64,000 nucleotides of DNA from Fibrobacterota bacterium (GCA_003165595.1 PLWQ01000034.1:45144-109143); one strand, 5' to 3'; positions 46,876-56,106 are shown, counted from the first letter of the stretch. Notes: generated by a model from the sequence alone, not told the origin. Numbers and translations are program-made.

Positions 46876-48348
46876 ATGCCCTCAAAGTCCGTCGTTGTGA
46901 TCGGTTCCGGCCTGGGCGGCCTTGCCGCAGCCGTTGCGCTCGCGCAAAAGGGCACCGGCGTTACCGTGCTCGAAAAGCAGCCACGACCCGGCGGCTATGC
47001 CACCTCGTTTTCGCGAAAAGGGTATACGTTTGACGTGGCCCTGCACGCGTTGCCCGCTGGCGGACCGGGCGAGCTCTTCGAACGGCTGGTCGCGGGTCTG
47101 GGGCTATCCTCGGACGTCTCCTTTGTGAAACTCGACCGCCCGTGCCGCATCATGATCGGCCCGTTAGCCTATGATATTCCGATGGGGTACGACGCGTTCT
47201 TTGGTGCTTGCGGGAAGTATTTCCCGTTGCAGCGCGCGGGGATCGGCAGGTTTCGGACGTTTCTGATGCGGCATGCGCCGGTATACGCCGATCTCCTGAT
47301 GGGCGAGCGCAGCCGCGCCGGGGTCATTGCCCGGTTTGTTCCAAAGGCGCCCGCGTTTCTAAGGCTCACCGCCCTTTCCACGGAAGCATTCCTTTCCGGA
47401 TTCATTACCGACCCTGTGTGCAAGGCGTTCCTCTACCAGCCCGCACTGTTCCTCGCCCTTCCGATGAACAAGCTTCCGGCAATCAATTTCGTCATGATGT
47501 TTTCCCTGCTTGTCGGGACCGGCATGTACACCATTGCCGGCGGAGGGCAGGCCCTCACCGATGCGCTGGTGAAGCGGCTCGGCGAGCTCGGCGGACAAAT
47601 AGCCGCAAATGAGGAAGCGCTTTCCGTAGAGATCAAGGGCGGCAGGGCCGCGAGCGTGACCACGTCGGCTCAGCGACGGCTGGAAGCCGATGCGGTCGTA
47701 GCTAATGTCAACACGAATGTCCTCGTCGACACCCTGGTGGGGCGACAATACTTCCCGCTTTCGTTCCTATCGCATTTGTCGCATTTGAGGCCGAGCATGC
47801 CCGTTCTCCAGTTGCATGCCGGGCTCACCTGCTCCTGCGAAGAGCTCGGGATTCAACGCACCATCACGGTGGGATTTCCCGGCAGCGACATCGACGCCCT
47901 TGTCGAAAAGCAGAACTCGTCGTTCCTGCCGGAAATCGTTTCGCTGGTCGCCACAAATCTCTCGGGGGCACGCCCCGCAATCAGCGCCGTGTGCAGCGCA
48001 GGAAACACTCCGTGGCAGACGCTTCCCGAAAAGCAATACACCGGCGCAAAGGCCGAAATCACCCGCCATATTCTCGCCAGGCTCGACGGCATGTGCCCGG
48101 GAATCTCCTCCCATTGCGCAGTGGTCGATCTCGCAACGCCCCGCACGTTCAACGCCTATACCGGCAATCCCGGCGGGGCCATTGTCGGATACGATTGCTC
48201 TCTGGGAATGCACCGGCACATGCGCGCGATATCCCGGCTGCCCATGGCAAATATCCATCTCGCCAACGCCTGGTCGGATATGTTCGGCGGATTTTTTTCC
48301 ACGATGCGGTGCGGGATGCGGGCGGCGGAGCGGATTTTGCGCGAGTAG
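46876..48348 (+). CDS. Phytoene-desaturase/carotenoid-isomerase-family FAD oxidoreductase
   Basis: A 490-residue FAD enzyme. Dinucleotide motif VVVIGSGLGGLAAAVALAQKG (from residue 6, GxGxxG), then LEKQPRPGGYATSFSRKGYTFDVALHALP, the typical CrtI/CrtISO N-terminus, and a C-terminal FAD-contact segment HLANAWSDMFGGFFSTMRCGMRAAERIL. The family desaturates or isomerises carotenoids and includes retinol saturase and other amine-oxidase-like proteins. No carotenoid gene is nearby, so the substrate is open. The start at 46876 is set by the Rossmann strand; the upstream in-frame segment is non-coding in character. Confidence 0.85.
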   Translation: MPSKSVVVIGSGLGGLAAAVALAQKGTGVTVLEKQPRPGGYATSFSRKGYTFDVALHALPAGGPGELFERLVAGLGLSSDVSFVKLDRPCRIMIGPLAYDIPMGYDAFFGACGKYFPLQRAGIGRFRTFLMRHAPVYADLLMGERSRAGVIARFVPKAPAFLRLTALSTEAFLSGFITDPVCKAFLYQPALFLALPMNKLPAINFVMMFSLLVGTGMYTIAGGGQALTDALVKRLGELGGQIAANEEALSVEIKGGRAASVTTSAQRRLEADAVVANVNTNVLVDTLVGRQYFPLSFLSHLSHLRPSMPVLQLHAGLTCSCEELGIQRTITVGFPGSDIDALVEKQNSSFLPEIVSLVATNLSGARPAISAVCSAGNTPWQTLPEKQYTGAKAEITRHILARLDGMCPGISSHCAVVDLATPRTFNAYTGNPGGAIVGYDCSLGMHRHMRAISRLPMANIHLANAWSDMFGGFFSTMRCGMRAAERILRE

Positions 48349-48442
48349 GAAATCTTCAGGAGTAGCAGAAGGAAGAGCTGGGCGCCTGCCCACTGTCAAG
48401 ATTTGAGACAGGCTGGACTTCTCCCCACCAAGAGAAAAATCT

Positions 48443-49546
48443 TTAGCTATTCCTTTTCCCCTCAATAAACTCCTCGGTCATCTTATACGCTTCATCGTCG
48501 GAAAACTGCGCGGGCGGATGCTTGCAGAAATACGCGGACGGCGAGTGCAGCGCGCCGCCCAGCCCGCGGAGCAGCGCGAGCTTGCAGCAGCGGACGGCAT
48601 CGATTGCCACGCCCGCCGAGTTCGGCGAGTCTTCCACGCACAGGCGCATCTCCAGGTTCATGGGCACATCGCCAAAGAGCTTGCCTTCCATGCGGATGAA
48701 GCACACCTTCTGGTCGTTTTGCCACGGGACGTAATCGCTTGGTCCGATGTGGATATCCCTTGTGTCAAGTCGCTTCGCGGCAACGGCCTGCACCGCCTCG
48801 GTCTTCGATTCCTTCTTTGAGGCCAGGCGCGTGCGGTTGAGCATGTTGAGAAAATCGGTGTTGCCGCCGGTGTTGAGCTGATAGGTGCGCTCGAGTTTTA
48901 CCCCACGCTTGCGGAAAAGGTCGGTGAGCGTGCGGTGGGTGATGGTGGCGCCGAGCTGGGCCTTGATGTCGTCGCCGATAAGCGGAAGTTTCTTCTCGGC
49001 GAAGCGGCGCGCCCAATCGGGATTGCTCGCGATAAATACCGGCATGTTGTTGACAAAGGCAACTCCGGCCTCGAGCGCGCATTCCGCGTAGAACTGCGTG
49101 GCCCGCTCCGAACCAACGGGCAGGTAATTAAGGAGCATTTCGGCCCGCGTTTCCCGCAGAACGGCCGCCACGGCCTTTGCGTCGGGCTCCTTCTGGCCGG
49201 CGGGAACAAACGTGTACGGTGGGTCGTACTGCTTCATGTGGTCCGAAACGCCGTCCAGTATTCTCCCCATGGAAACAGTAACGCCGCTCGGAGGGATCGT
49301 GGGGCAAAACACGGTTGTGCAATTCGGTTTTTGGAAAATTGCCTCCATGACGTCCCTGCCCACTTTTCTCTTGTCGATATCGAAAGCGGCCACCACCTCA
49401 ATGTCGCCCGGCGTGTATCCGCCGATTTCCCAATGCATGAGGCCGATCGCGTCATCCTGGTTCTTGGCGCTATAATAGTGAATTCCCTGAAGAAGAGAGC
49501 TGGCGCAGTTGCCGAGTCCAATGATGGCTATTCGAATCTTCTCCAT
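48443..49546 (-). CDS. ino1: myo-Inositol-1-phosphate synthase
   Basis: A 367-residue enzyme of the short prokaryotic class; it converts glucose-6-phosphate to 1L-myo-inositol-1-phosphate with NAD. Visible: IAIIGLGNCASSLLQG (5-20), VVAAFDIDKRKVG, LLNYLPVGSERAT, IGDDIKAQLGATITHR and LNTGGNTDFLNM, the active-site core with the catalytic lysines (DDIKAQ; ASKKESK). GGAGG lies 8 bases before the ATG. Products would serve phosphatidylinositol, di-myo-inositol phosphate or related lipids. A matching phosphatase candidate is at 9996. Copy A of the composite element begins 21 bases upstream of its start. Confidence 0.95.
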   Translation of the reverse strand: MEKIRIAIIGLGNCASSLLQGIHYYSAKNQDDAIGLMHWEIGGYTPGDIEVVAAFDIDKRKVGRDVMEAIFQKPNCTTVFCPTIPPSGVTVSMGRILDGVSDHMKQYDPPYTFVPAGQKEPDAKAVAAVLRETRAEMLLNYLPVGSERATQFYAECALEAGVAFVNNMPVFIASNPDWARRFAEKKLPLIGDDIKAQLGATITHRTLTDLFRKRGVKLERTYQLNTGGNTDFLNMLNRTRLASKKESKTEAVQAVAAKRLDTRDIHIGPSDYVPWQNDQKVCFIRMEGKLFGDVPMNLEMRLCVEDSPNSAGVAIDAVRCCKLALLRGLGGALHSPSAYFCKHPPAQFSDDEAYKMTEEFIEGKRNS

Positions 49547-49567
49547 ACGGAAACTACCTCCACGTTG

Positions 49568-49666
49568 TGAATCCCAAAGTTTGCGCAGCCCCCGCAGGTT
49601 CGCAACAGCGTCTACTCCTGTAGTGCTGTATGCAGTCGTAGTCGTGGTGCTGCGGGGTTCTTCAAT
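49568..49666 (+). repeat. Composite dispersed element, copy A
   Basis: From 49568 to 49659 this aligns along its whole length with the complement of 57587-57678, with near identity from CTACTCCTGTAGTG to CGGGGTT (about 46 bases with two differences). The head TGAATCCCA and the tail GGGGTTCTTCAAT also match copy C. It lies between the inositol-phosphate synthase and propeller genes. Confidence 0.75.
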
Positions 49667-49696
49667 ATGGGCAATCTTCCGGCCGCGGTGCTGAGC

Positions 49697-50671
49697 TTAG
49701 TACGGGTACGGATTATCGAGTTTGAGTACGCCGGTTTCCATGCCGAACCAGAGATTTCCCTTCTCGTCTTTGTGCATCTGCGACACCTGCGCTGCGGTAA
49801 TGCCGATCTTCTGCGCGTCGGAAATCCATTCTTCGCCGTTGAATTTCATGAGCCCCGACGCCGTGGCGATCCATATTCTGCTCTGGGAATCTGCCATGAT
49901 CGCAATCACGCCGTCGCCGACGTCCATGAATACCTTCCAGGATTTTCCGTCAAAGGAATTCATGTCCTTTTCTCCTACCGCGGCCCAGATGGTGTTGGCG
50001 CGGCCGTCGTACGCGAGCGCCTTTGTGTCGTTCCAGCTGAGTCCGCTCTTCATATTGTAGGTGGTCCACTTCGAGCCGTCGAAGCTCGAAATTCCCTTGT
50101 TGGTCCCGAACCAGACCGAGCCCGCCTCCCCTATTACGATGTCGTGAACCTTGTCGCCGGCAAGGCCGTCTTTCGTTCCATACACCGTCCACGATCCGCC
50201 CTGCAACAGGGAAACACCATTGTCGGTTGCGACCCACAGCTTGCCGCCCTTTGCGGGAAGGACCCTGTTGACGGTGTTGTCGGAAAGCCCATTCTCCTTG
50301 GTAAACAGCTTAAACGAATCCTTTGTCCGCATGGCAAGCCCGGACTTGGTTCCCACCCAGACGACGCCGGCATAGTCCACCGCGATGCAGGTGGCGTCGG
50401 CCGCGGGGATGCCGCCCAGGTCTTTATAGGTTTGCATGTCGCTCTTCTTGCCGCTTCCCAGATTGAGATAGGTGATGCCGCCTTCGGTAACCGACCAGAT
50501 TCCGTTGTTACCTAATGCGAATCCCCTCACCGCGCCGCCGGTCTGAAAAATCTTCCATTCGGCGCCGGTTTCGTAGGACATCGAGTCGACTTTTGTTTCG
50601 TGCTTCTGGCTGCCGGCCGCAACCGAAGCGGCGGCGATCGCAAGCATGAACGTAACCGTGGACATCTTCAT
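49697..50671 (-). CDS. Secreted propeller protein with Reg_prop-type repeats
   Basis: A 324-residue protein with a signal peptide (STVTFMLAIAAASVAAGS) and six to seven repeats of the two-component-regulator propeller type, each with a VW(V/F)GT-like strand and a G(S/D)xW/F-K turn (GVVWVGTKSGLAM, KLWVATDNGVSLL, SVWFGTNKGISSF, RIWIATASGLMKF, NLWFGMETGVLKL). Such propellers usually form the periplasmic sensor of hybrid histidine kinases; here there is no kinase part, so it may be a stand-alone binding protein. AAGGAG lies before the ATG and a sigma70-type promoter is at 50699-50727. Confidence 0.85.
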   Translation of the reverse strand: MKMSTVTFMLAIAAASVAAGSQKHETKVDSMSYETGAEWKIFQTGGAVRGFALGNNGIWSVTEGGITYLNLGSGKKSDMQTYKDLGGIPAADATCIAVDYAGVVWVGTKSGLAMRTKDSFKLFTKENGLSDNTVNRVLPAKGGKLWVATDNGVSLLQGGSWTVYGTKDGLAGDKVHDIVIGEAGSVWFGTNKGISSFDGSKWTTYNMKSGLSWNDTKALAYDGRANTIWAAVGEKDMNSFDGKSWKVFMDVGDGVIAIMADSQSRIWIATASGLMKFNGEEWISDAQKIGITAAQVSQMHKDEKGNLWFGMETGVLKLDNPYPY

Positions 50672-50698
50672 ACAAAGCTCCTTGTTGTGGAGATTCAG

Positions 50699-50727
50699 AT
50701 TCTAAAAAAACAATATCCTGAGTCCAA
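50699..50727 (-). promoter_or_regulatory. Sigma70-type promoter of the propeller gene
   Basis: On the minus strand TTGGAC (50727-50722) and TAGAAT (50704-50699) are exactly 17 bp apart. Predicted start near 50692, 21 bases before the ATG at 50671, with AAGGAG in between. Confidence 0.6.
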
Positions 50728-50798
50728 AAGCAAGAAAATGCGTTTGTTTCCGTCGCAGGCGATCCCGCAAGCGCCCGTTGCTCAAGCATCCAATGCCG

Positions 50799-53009
50799 CT
50801 AATCGATGGGCCGTTGCGCCAGGAATGTCCTGTAGGTCCAGTAATTCGCCAGAACCTTCTTCACATACCCGCGCGTCTCGGTGTACCCGATATCCTCGAT
50901 GAAAAGATCGAAGGTTTTCCGTTTGTTCTTTGCGTACCATTCCGCAGCCTTGGGCGGGCCGCCGTTGTAGCTTGCCAGGGCCAACACCGTGTTCCCCTTG
51001 AATTGGTTGAGCAGTTGCCGCAAGTAAAAGGATCCGTACCTGATGTTCGTTGCGGGATTAAGCAGCGAGTCCGCGGAAAAGGATTCGCCGAGCTTCTGGG
51101 CAATGGCCCTGCCCGTAAACGGCATTATCTGCATAAGGCCCACGGCGCCCGACCTCGACAAGGCCTCAGGGTCGAACACGCTTTCCTGGCGCATCACCGC
51201 AAGCACCAGGTAGGGGTCCACCGAGCTTCTGCGACCTTCGGAGGCAACGCACTCCGGAAACGGCGTGGGATACAACAGTTCATACAGCGGAAGCGGCATC
51301 CGCGCGCGGCGGTCGGCCGGAATCCGCCACAGCAGCTTGCGCCCGGCGCGAAACGACGACGTCGGATCGTTCCCGTATTTGTAAAGAAATGCCACATCGA
51401 ATTGCAGGCCGAGATTCGAAGTGTACCGCGCATCCAGTCCTTCAAAAAACCTGCCCGCCTGGCTCGTGAGACCGCAGATTGCCAGAAAGCCGCCCCTTGT
51501 GTACGACAGGCTGTCTTCTTTCGACAGCGGCTGACGCGGCTGAGGAGAAACCGAATCGATCCATGCTCTCGTGGCGTCAATGCCAATGGACGAATCGATC
51601 GTGGGAAAGCATGCGGTATCGGCCGAGAGCCTGAGCACCTCCCGCGCCCTGAATGCGTAGAAATCCGTCGGCGCGGTCCGGACAACGGCGCAGAACGCCT
51701 CGGTCGCATCCTGAGTCTTTCCCATCGCCAAGAGACATTTTCCTTTCCAATACAGCGCTCCGCCCGTGAGCCCGGATTCTTCAAATATCCGCGGGAATGA
51801 CGAGAAAGTGGAACAGGCGCGGGCATATCTGCCGACCTTGTACCAGCACAGTCCCTTGCGAAAATATGCTTCGTCGCAACGGGAGGAGGCCCTTTTGAGC
51901 ACGGAAAGTTTCTGATAGAGGCTTACCGCCTTTTCGAAATGCTCGTCTTCTTCCTGCTTCCATGCAAGATGCCAGTAAACATCGGGCGCGTTCTGGTGCT
52001 TGGGGTACAGCTTGATAAAACGGCCGTACCATTGTTCGGCTGCCGAATCGTTGCCGAGCGTCCGGTTCGACCGGGCAAGCGCAAGCACGACGTCGGGCAA
52101 CGGCCCGTATTTCTTTTCGTACTCCATGAGCGTCTTGGCCGCAGCGCCGTACCGTCCGCACGAGTAAGAAACGAGGCCGCCCAGGAGCGTTATTTCCTTT
52201 TTGGAAACAGCGCTCGCAAGGTCCTTGCGGCTTTCGGCCCGCGAAAGAAAAGTATCGGCGATCGGGAAGTCCCTGCATGCCTGCGCCGCCTTGGCCAACC
52301 TGAAAAGAAGGATCGAGGAAAAAGCCGTATCGGGCGGCCTGCGCGCCGCTACCAGATCCACGATCCTGGAATTCTTTTTCGTCGCCGTGGTGTCGACCTC
52401 ACGCAACAGCGCGCTATCGGCCGCCAGCCACTGGCCCGACTTCATGAGCGAGTCGATTCTCGGCGTGATCGAGTCGGTGGTCTGATCGAGAAGAAACTTT
52501 TTTTCCGCCGCGAGCGCGGCAAGCTCCGGGAACGACGCAGACAGTTCCGGATGCGCCTTGACAAGGGCATACATCTTTCTCGAAATCTCTTGGAGCACGG
52601 GAGGCGGCAGCGAGTCGCGCCGCGCCGACAAGTATGCCGTGGCCGCCTCGGAGGGCCGCGCGCGCGCGGTTTCCACGTCGCCCACAAGGTCCAGCGCGAC
52701 ACCGCGCAGAAGCGACGAATCCGCAACGCAGCATTTGAAGTGCGTTACGGCCCGCTCGTAGTCCAGACAGTTGAAGAAGGCGACCCCCTGTTTGAAGTGC
52801 CAGAAGATGGAATCGGACACGGTGGAATCACAGGCAAGCGCCGTGAGCGCGGCGCGGCAATCCCCTTTGATAAGACCGCTCGTGCCGGAGGTGTCGATGA
52901 GCGGAAGGGCTCGAGGCGAAAGGACGGCTGTGAGCACCAATGTCACAACGATTCGCGCTGCCGCGTTCCGGAAGGGTTGGCATATCTGTAGAACATTTCC
53001 CGCATGCAC
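50799..53009 (-). CDS. Soluble lytic murein transglycosylase with long TPR region
   Basis: A 736-residue exported protein. After a hydrophobic signal (IVVTLVLTAVLSPRALP), residues about 60-540 are a helical superhelix with TPR-like repeats (WHLAWKQEEDEHFEKAVSLY, FRKGLCWYKVGRYARACSTF), and 575-720 are the SLT domain: VMRQESVFDPEALSRSGAVG with the catalytic Glu, LMQIMPFTG, and ALASYNGGPPKAAEW. This is the Slt70 plan: it cleaves peptidoglycan glycan strands, leaving anhydro-muropeptides. The best start is a GTG at 53009 with GGGAG upstream; no ATG fits. The 127-base gap to the propeller gene holds that gene's own promoter. Confidence 0.9.
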   Translation of the reverse strand: MHAGNVLQICQPFRNAAARIVVTLVLTAVLSPRALPLIDTSGTSGLIKGDCRAALTALACDSTVSDSIFWHFKQGVAFFNCLDYERAVTHFKCCVADSSLLRGVALDLVGDVETARARPSEAATAYLSARRDSLPPPVLQEISRKMYALVKAHPELSASFPELAALAAEKKFLLDQTTDSITPRIDSLMKSGQWLAADSALLREVDTTATKKNSRIVDLVAARRPPDTAFSSILLFRLAKAAQACRDFPIADTFLSRAESRKDLASAVSKKEITLLGGLVSYSCGRYGAAAKTLMEYEKKYGPLPDVVLALARSNRTLGNDSAAEQWYGRFIKLYPKHQNAPDVYWHLAWKQEEDEHFEKAVSLYQKLSVLKRASSRCDEAYFRKGLCWYKVGRYARACSTFSSFPRIFEESGLTGGALYWKGKCLLAMGKTQDATEAFCAVVRTAPTDFYAFRAREVLRLSADTACFPTIDSSIGIDATRAWIDSVSPQPRQPLSKEDSLSYTRGGFLAICGLTSQAGRFFEGLDARYTSNLGLQFDVAFLYKYGNDPTSSFRAGRKLLWRIPADRRARMPLPLYELLYPTPFPECVASEGRRSSVDPYLVLAVMRQESVFDPEALSRSGAVGLMQIMPFTGRAIAQKLGESFSADSLLNPATNIRYGSFYLRQLLNQFKGNTVLALASYNGGPPKAAEWYAKNKRKTFDLFIEDIGYTETRGYVKKVLANYWTYRTFLAQRPID

Positions 53010-53050
53010 GCTGCTCTGGCTCCCTGCATTCCCCCGTTAACCGACACATC

Positions 53051-53083
53051 CTCAACTTTTCAACTCTTCAACTTCTCAACTTC
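53051..53083. repeat. Short CAACTT low-complexity run
   Basis: Four close copies of TCAACTT separated by 2-4 bases lie between the transglycosylase start and the fabG stop. The units are the same type as those at 16257-16364. Confidence 0.6.
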
Positions 53084-53087
53084 TTTA

Positions 53088-53846
53088 TCACATGTAAATC
53101 CCGCCGTTTACGCCGATCACCTGGCCCGTGATGTAGCTTGCGTCCTTCGATGCAAGAAACGAAACCACCGACGCGACCTCCTCGGGCCTTCCCACCCGCG
53201 CCATGGGAATCCTCTGCACGAGCTCCTTTGTCGCAATCGCCGCGGTCATGTCGGTCTCGATGAACCCCGGCGTCACCGCGTTGACCAGAACGTTACGTTT
53301 TGCGCATTCGAGGGCCAGAGCCTTCACCGCGCCGATGAGGCCCGCCTTGGCCGCCGCGTAATTCACCTGGCCCGGCAGCCCGCTTTCACCCGAGGTGGAG
53401 GAAATCACGATGATGCGGCCCCGGCGATTGAGCACCATCTGCTTTACAACCGGCTTAACCACTGCGTGGAAGCTGAGCAGGTCGGTGGCCAGCACGGTAT
53501 CCCAGTGTTCTTCGGTCATGAAGATAAGAAGTTCGTCGTGGCGGATTCCCGCGCACAGCACCAGCGCGTGAACCGACGGGTGCCGTGCGAGCAGGTCGTT
53601 CATTGCTTTACTTGCGGAAGCCCTGTCGGAAACGTCGAATTGGCACAACTCGGCCGATCCGCCCGCGTTCCGGATGCGGTCGAGCGTGGCCTCGGCCTCC
53701 GCGACATTTGCGCGGAAGTTAATGACGACATGATACCCCTCGGCGGCCAGCCGTTCGGATATCGCCCGGCCGATACCCCTGCTGCCGCCGGTGACGATGG
53801 CGGTTCTTTTCTGAACAGAACCCGTATTTGTCTCAGTTTCGGTCAT
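53088..53846 (-). CDS. 3-oxoacyl-[ACP] reductase-like SDR (FabG family)
   Basis: A 252-residue classical SDR. TGGSRGIGRAISE (around 19-31) binds NADP; LCAGI, ISSTSGESGLPGQVNYAAAKAGL carry the Ser-Tyr-Lys catalytic set; NAVTPGFIETDM and YITGQVIGVNGGIYM are FabG-like. It may reduce 3-oxoacyl-ACP in fatty-acid synthesis, but isolated FabG homologues often act on other substrates, and no other fab gene is nearby. The start at 53846 has AAGGA 8 bases before it; codons up to 53894 are in frame but not family-like. Divergent from citrate synthase. Confidence 0.88.
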   Translation of the reverse strand: MTETETNTGSVQKRTAIVTGGSRGIGRAISERLAAEGYHVVINFRANVAEAEATLDRIRNAGGSAELCQFDVSDRASASKAMNDLLARHPSVHALVLCAGIRHDELLIFMTEEHWDTVLATDLLSFHAVVKPVVKQMVLNRRGRIIVISSTSGESGLPGQVNYAAAKAGLIGAVKALALECAKRNVLVNAVTPGFIETDMTAAIATKELVQRIPMARVGRPEEVASVVSFLASKDASYITGQVIGVNGGIYM

Positions 53847-53897
53847 AGAAAGCGTCCTTTTCGGTTGTTCATAAAATACATGTTCGCCCGCCATTGA

Positions 53898-53926
53898 TTG
53901 CTTGGACGCGCGTCAATGTTTACAAA
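53898..53926 (+). promoter_or_regulatory. Candidate sigma70-type promoter upstream of gltA
   Basis: TTGCTT (53898-53903) and TACAAA (53921-53926) are 17 bp apart. It would start transcription near 53933, giving a roughly 100-base leader before the citrate synthase ATG. The predicted start falls inside the GGAGGA that precedes the 24-codon frame at 53941, so promoter and small frame may not both be real. Confidence 0.4.
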
Positions 53927-53940
53927 CTGGAGGAACGGTT

Positions 53941-54015
53941 ATGGTGCGCGCTCTTTTCCGATTGCGCGACACAATGTATTTTTCTTGTTGGTTTGAGCGG
54001 ACACGAATTCTTTGA
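53941..54015 (+). CDS. Possible 24-residue leader peptide before gltA
   Basis: ATG at 53941 follows GGAGGA (53929-53934) at 6 bases and opens a 24-codon frame, MVRALFRLRDTMYFSCWFER then TRIL, ending 17 bases before the citrate synthase ATG. The strong ribosome site and position suggest a leader peptide or upstream frame, but it has no known relatives to me and may be chance. Confidence 0.25.
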   Translation: MVRALFRLRDTMYFSCWFERTRIL

Positions 54016-54032
54016 CCAAAGGAAAAACCGTC

Positions 54033-55352
54033 ATGAAAAAGCGCTTATCGAATCCGGCGCCGGTGCCCACGAAGACCGCATTTCTCCTTATTGACGGAAA
54101 GCGAATTGAGCTGCCCGTTATCGAGGGTACCGAAGGCCAGAAGGGCGTCGACATCACCGGACTGCGCTCCGGAAACGGCTACCTCACTTTCGACAACGGG
54201 TTCGCAAACACCTCCTCGACCCTGTCGAGCATAACCTTTGTGGACGGCGAGAAAAGCATTCTCCGCTATCGCGGCTACAACATCGAAGACCTGGTGGAGA
54301 ACTGCACGTTTGTGGAGGTCGCATATCTCCTCGTGCAGGGCAAGCTGCCCACGGCATCGGAGCTCAAAAAATTCTCCGGCTATCTTAACCAGCACTCCAT
54401 GATTCACGAGGACATGCACCATTTCTTTACCGGGTTCCCGCCAAACTCGCACCCCATGGCGATATTGTCCGCAATGGTAACGTCGCTCTCGAGTTTTTAT
54501 CCCTATCTCGGTTACGACGATCCGAGCTTCGAAATCACCGAGGCGCGCCTGCTGTCCAAGGTGCGGACCATCGCCGCGTTTTCCTACAAGAAATCGCGGG
54601 GCGAACCGGTGGTGTATCCTCGCTATGACCTTTCCTATTGCGCCAATTTCCTCAACATGATGTTTTCGTCGCCGGTTGCCGAGTACGAAATCAATCCCGA
54701 TCTCGTCAAGGTCCTCAACCAGCTCCTTATTCTTCATGCCGACCACGAGCAGAACTGTTCCACCTCGGCCGTCAAGCTTGTGGCGAGTACAGGGGTCAAC
54801 CTGTATGCCGCGATCTCGGCCGGCATATCGGCGCTCTGGGGCCCGTTTCACGGCGGCGCCAATCAGGCCGTGATCGAGATGCTTGACACAATAAGAAAAG
54901 ACCGGAAGAACATCAAGAAGTATCTCGAAAAGGCAAAGAACAAGAAAGACAAGTTCAAGCTCATGGGTTTCGGCCATGCCGTGTACAAGAACTACGACCC
55001 GCGCGCCAAGCTGGTAAAGAAGATTTGCCACGACCTTCTGCCGCGCCTCAACGTGGTGGACCCGCTTCTCGATCTTGCCATGGAGCTTGAGACCGCCGCG
55101 CTTGCCGACGAATACTTCATCGAGCGGAAACTGTATCCGAACGTGGATTTCTATTCGGGTATCATTTATCGCGCTATGGGCATCCCCACCAACATGCTCA
55201 CGGTGATGTTCACAATAGGGAGATTGCCCGGGTGGATCGCGCACTGGAAGGAAACCATGGAGAACGAGAAGGGCAAGATCTGGCGGCCGAGGCAGATTTA
55301 TATCGGCCCGCAGCGGAGAGAGTTCGTGCCGATTGACAGAAGAATGAAATAA
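54033..55352 (+). CDS. gltA: Citrate synthase (type II)
   Basis: A 439-residue citrate synthase, condensing acetyl-CoA and oxaloacetate. The N-terminal region (GTEGQKGVDITGLRSGNGYL; SSITFVDGEKSILRYRGYNI) is the extended domain of the hexameric, NADH-regulated type II enzymes. Active-site pieces: LILHADHEQNCSTS, GPFHGGANQAV, GFGHAVYKNYDPRA (His) and YPNVDFYSG (Asp). AAAGGA lies 9 bases before the ATG at 54033; a TTG 7 codons upstream is less likely. Long open frames on the opposite strand are shadows. Confidence 0.95.
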   Translation: MKKRLSNPAPVPTKTAFLLIDGKRIELPVIEGTEGQKGVDITGLRSGNGYLTFDNGFANTSSTLSSITFVDGEKSILRYRGYNIEDLVENCTFVEVAYLLVQGKLPTASELKKFSGYLNQHSMIHEDMHHFFTGFPPNSHPMAILSAMVTSLSSFYPYLGYDDPSFEITEARLLSKVRTIAAFSYKKSRGEPVVYPRYDLSYCANFLNMMFSSPVAEYEINPDLVKVLNQLLILHADHEQNCSTSAVKLVASTGVNLYAAISAGISALWGPFHGGANQAVIEMLDTIRKDRKNIKKYLEKAKNKKDKFKLMGFGHAVYKNYDPRAKLVKKICHDLLPRLNVVDPLLDLAMELETAALADEYFIERKLYPNVDFYSGIIYRAMGIPTNMLTVMFTIGRLPGWIAHWKETMENEKGKIWRPRQIYIGPQRREFVPIDRRMK

Positions 55353-55420
55353 TCTCAATACATTTTGGTGGGGAGAAGTATCTCCCCTGGGGTGCAGCTG
55401 CCGGCACGTATTATTTGTAG

Positions 55421-55447
55421 GGGCGCGATATGTCGCGCCCGCATTTT
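55421..55447 (+). terminator. Hairpin and T-run after gltA
   Basis: An 8-bp GC-rich stem, GGGCGCGA-TATG-TCGCGCCC (55421-55440), is followed by GCATTTTTG. It can act as the gltA terminator. It is preceded by TTGTAG and by another hairpin, GGGGAGA-AGTA-TCTCCCC (55370-55387). The wording of the 55415-55440 stretch also resembles short palindromes that recur in many bacterial genomes. Confidence 0.55.
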
Positions 55448-55557
55448 TGATTGTACCGGCGATCTGCACCCACACCCCTCTCTGGGTAGCCCCCTTCAGA
55501 GAATAGTGAGAATCAGAAACTTGGGCTGGGGGGCACCTCTAAGCAATTGTGAAAACC

Positions 55558-56106
55558 ATGAACGAAAGAACATTTGTCGGCAACATCGCGCGCCTCCGGC
55601 GGCCGGAGCGGATCGCGGCGCTGGAAGTGCCGCGCGTGCTTGACTTTTGCATGGACGGGGCAAATCCGGCGTCGGTTCTGGACCTGGGATGCGGCAGCGG
55701 CATATTTTCCGAGGCGTTTTGCGCCAGGGGTCTTTTTTGCGCAGGCGTTGATTTCAACGCGGCCATGCTCCTGGCCACTCGCGATTTCGTTCCGCTCTCC
55801 CATCTTGCTCAGGCAGTGTCGGACCTTCTACCCTTTTCAAATGCGTCCTTCGACCTCGTCTTTATGGCCCATCTGCTGCACGAGGTTGACAATCCGGCCA
55901 TCACGCTTCGGGAATGCCGCCGTGTTGCGCGACGGAGAATCGCGGTGCTCGAATGGCCGTACCGGCAGGAAGAACTGGGGCCGCCGCTTGCGCACCGGCT
56001 GAGCCCGGAGAAAATTGCGGCAGCGGTATCGGAGGCAGGACTGGCAAGAGTGAGGCCTGTTGTTCTCAAGGCGATGTCGTTGTATTTGATTGACGTGGGA
56101 GAGTGA
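55558..56106 (+). CDS. Class I SAM-dependent methyltransferase (Methyltransf_11 type)
   Basis: A 182-residue methyltransferase: SAM loop VLDLGCGSGIF (residues about 42-52), acidic strand end GVDFNAAM, and FDLVFMAHLLHEVDNP as motif II/III. It is short, with an abbreviated C-terminus (the usual domain is about 200-250 residues), so the substrate lid may be small. Target unknown. ATG at 55558 chosen; a GTG three codons upstream is possible. It stands alone after the gltA terminator. Confidence 0.82.
   Translation: MNERTFVGNIARLRRPERIAALEVPRVLDFCMDGANPASVLDLGCGSGIFSEAFCARGLFCAGVDFNAAMLLATRDFVPLSHLAQAVSDLLPFSNASFDLVFMAHLLHEVDNPAITLRECRRVARRRIAVLEWPYRQEELGPPLAHRLSPEKIAAAVSEAGLARVRPVVLKAMSLYLIDVGE

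Noticed and set aside
54045..55475. 476-codon open frame on the minus strand opposite citrate synthase
   Set aside because: The plus strand encodes a complete citrate synthase with all active-site motifs; the opposite frame is Arg/His/Gly-rich and family-less, a product of high GC.
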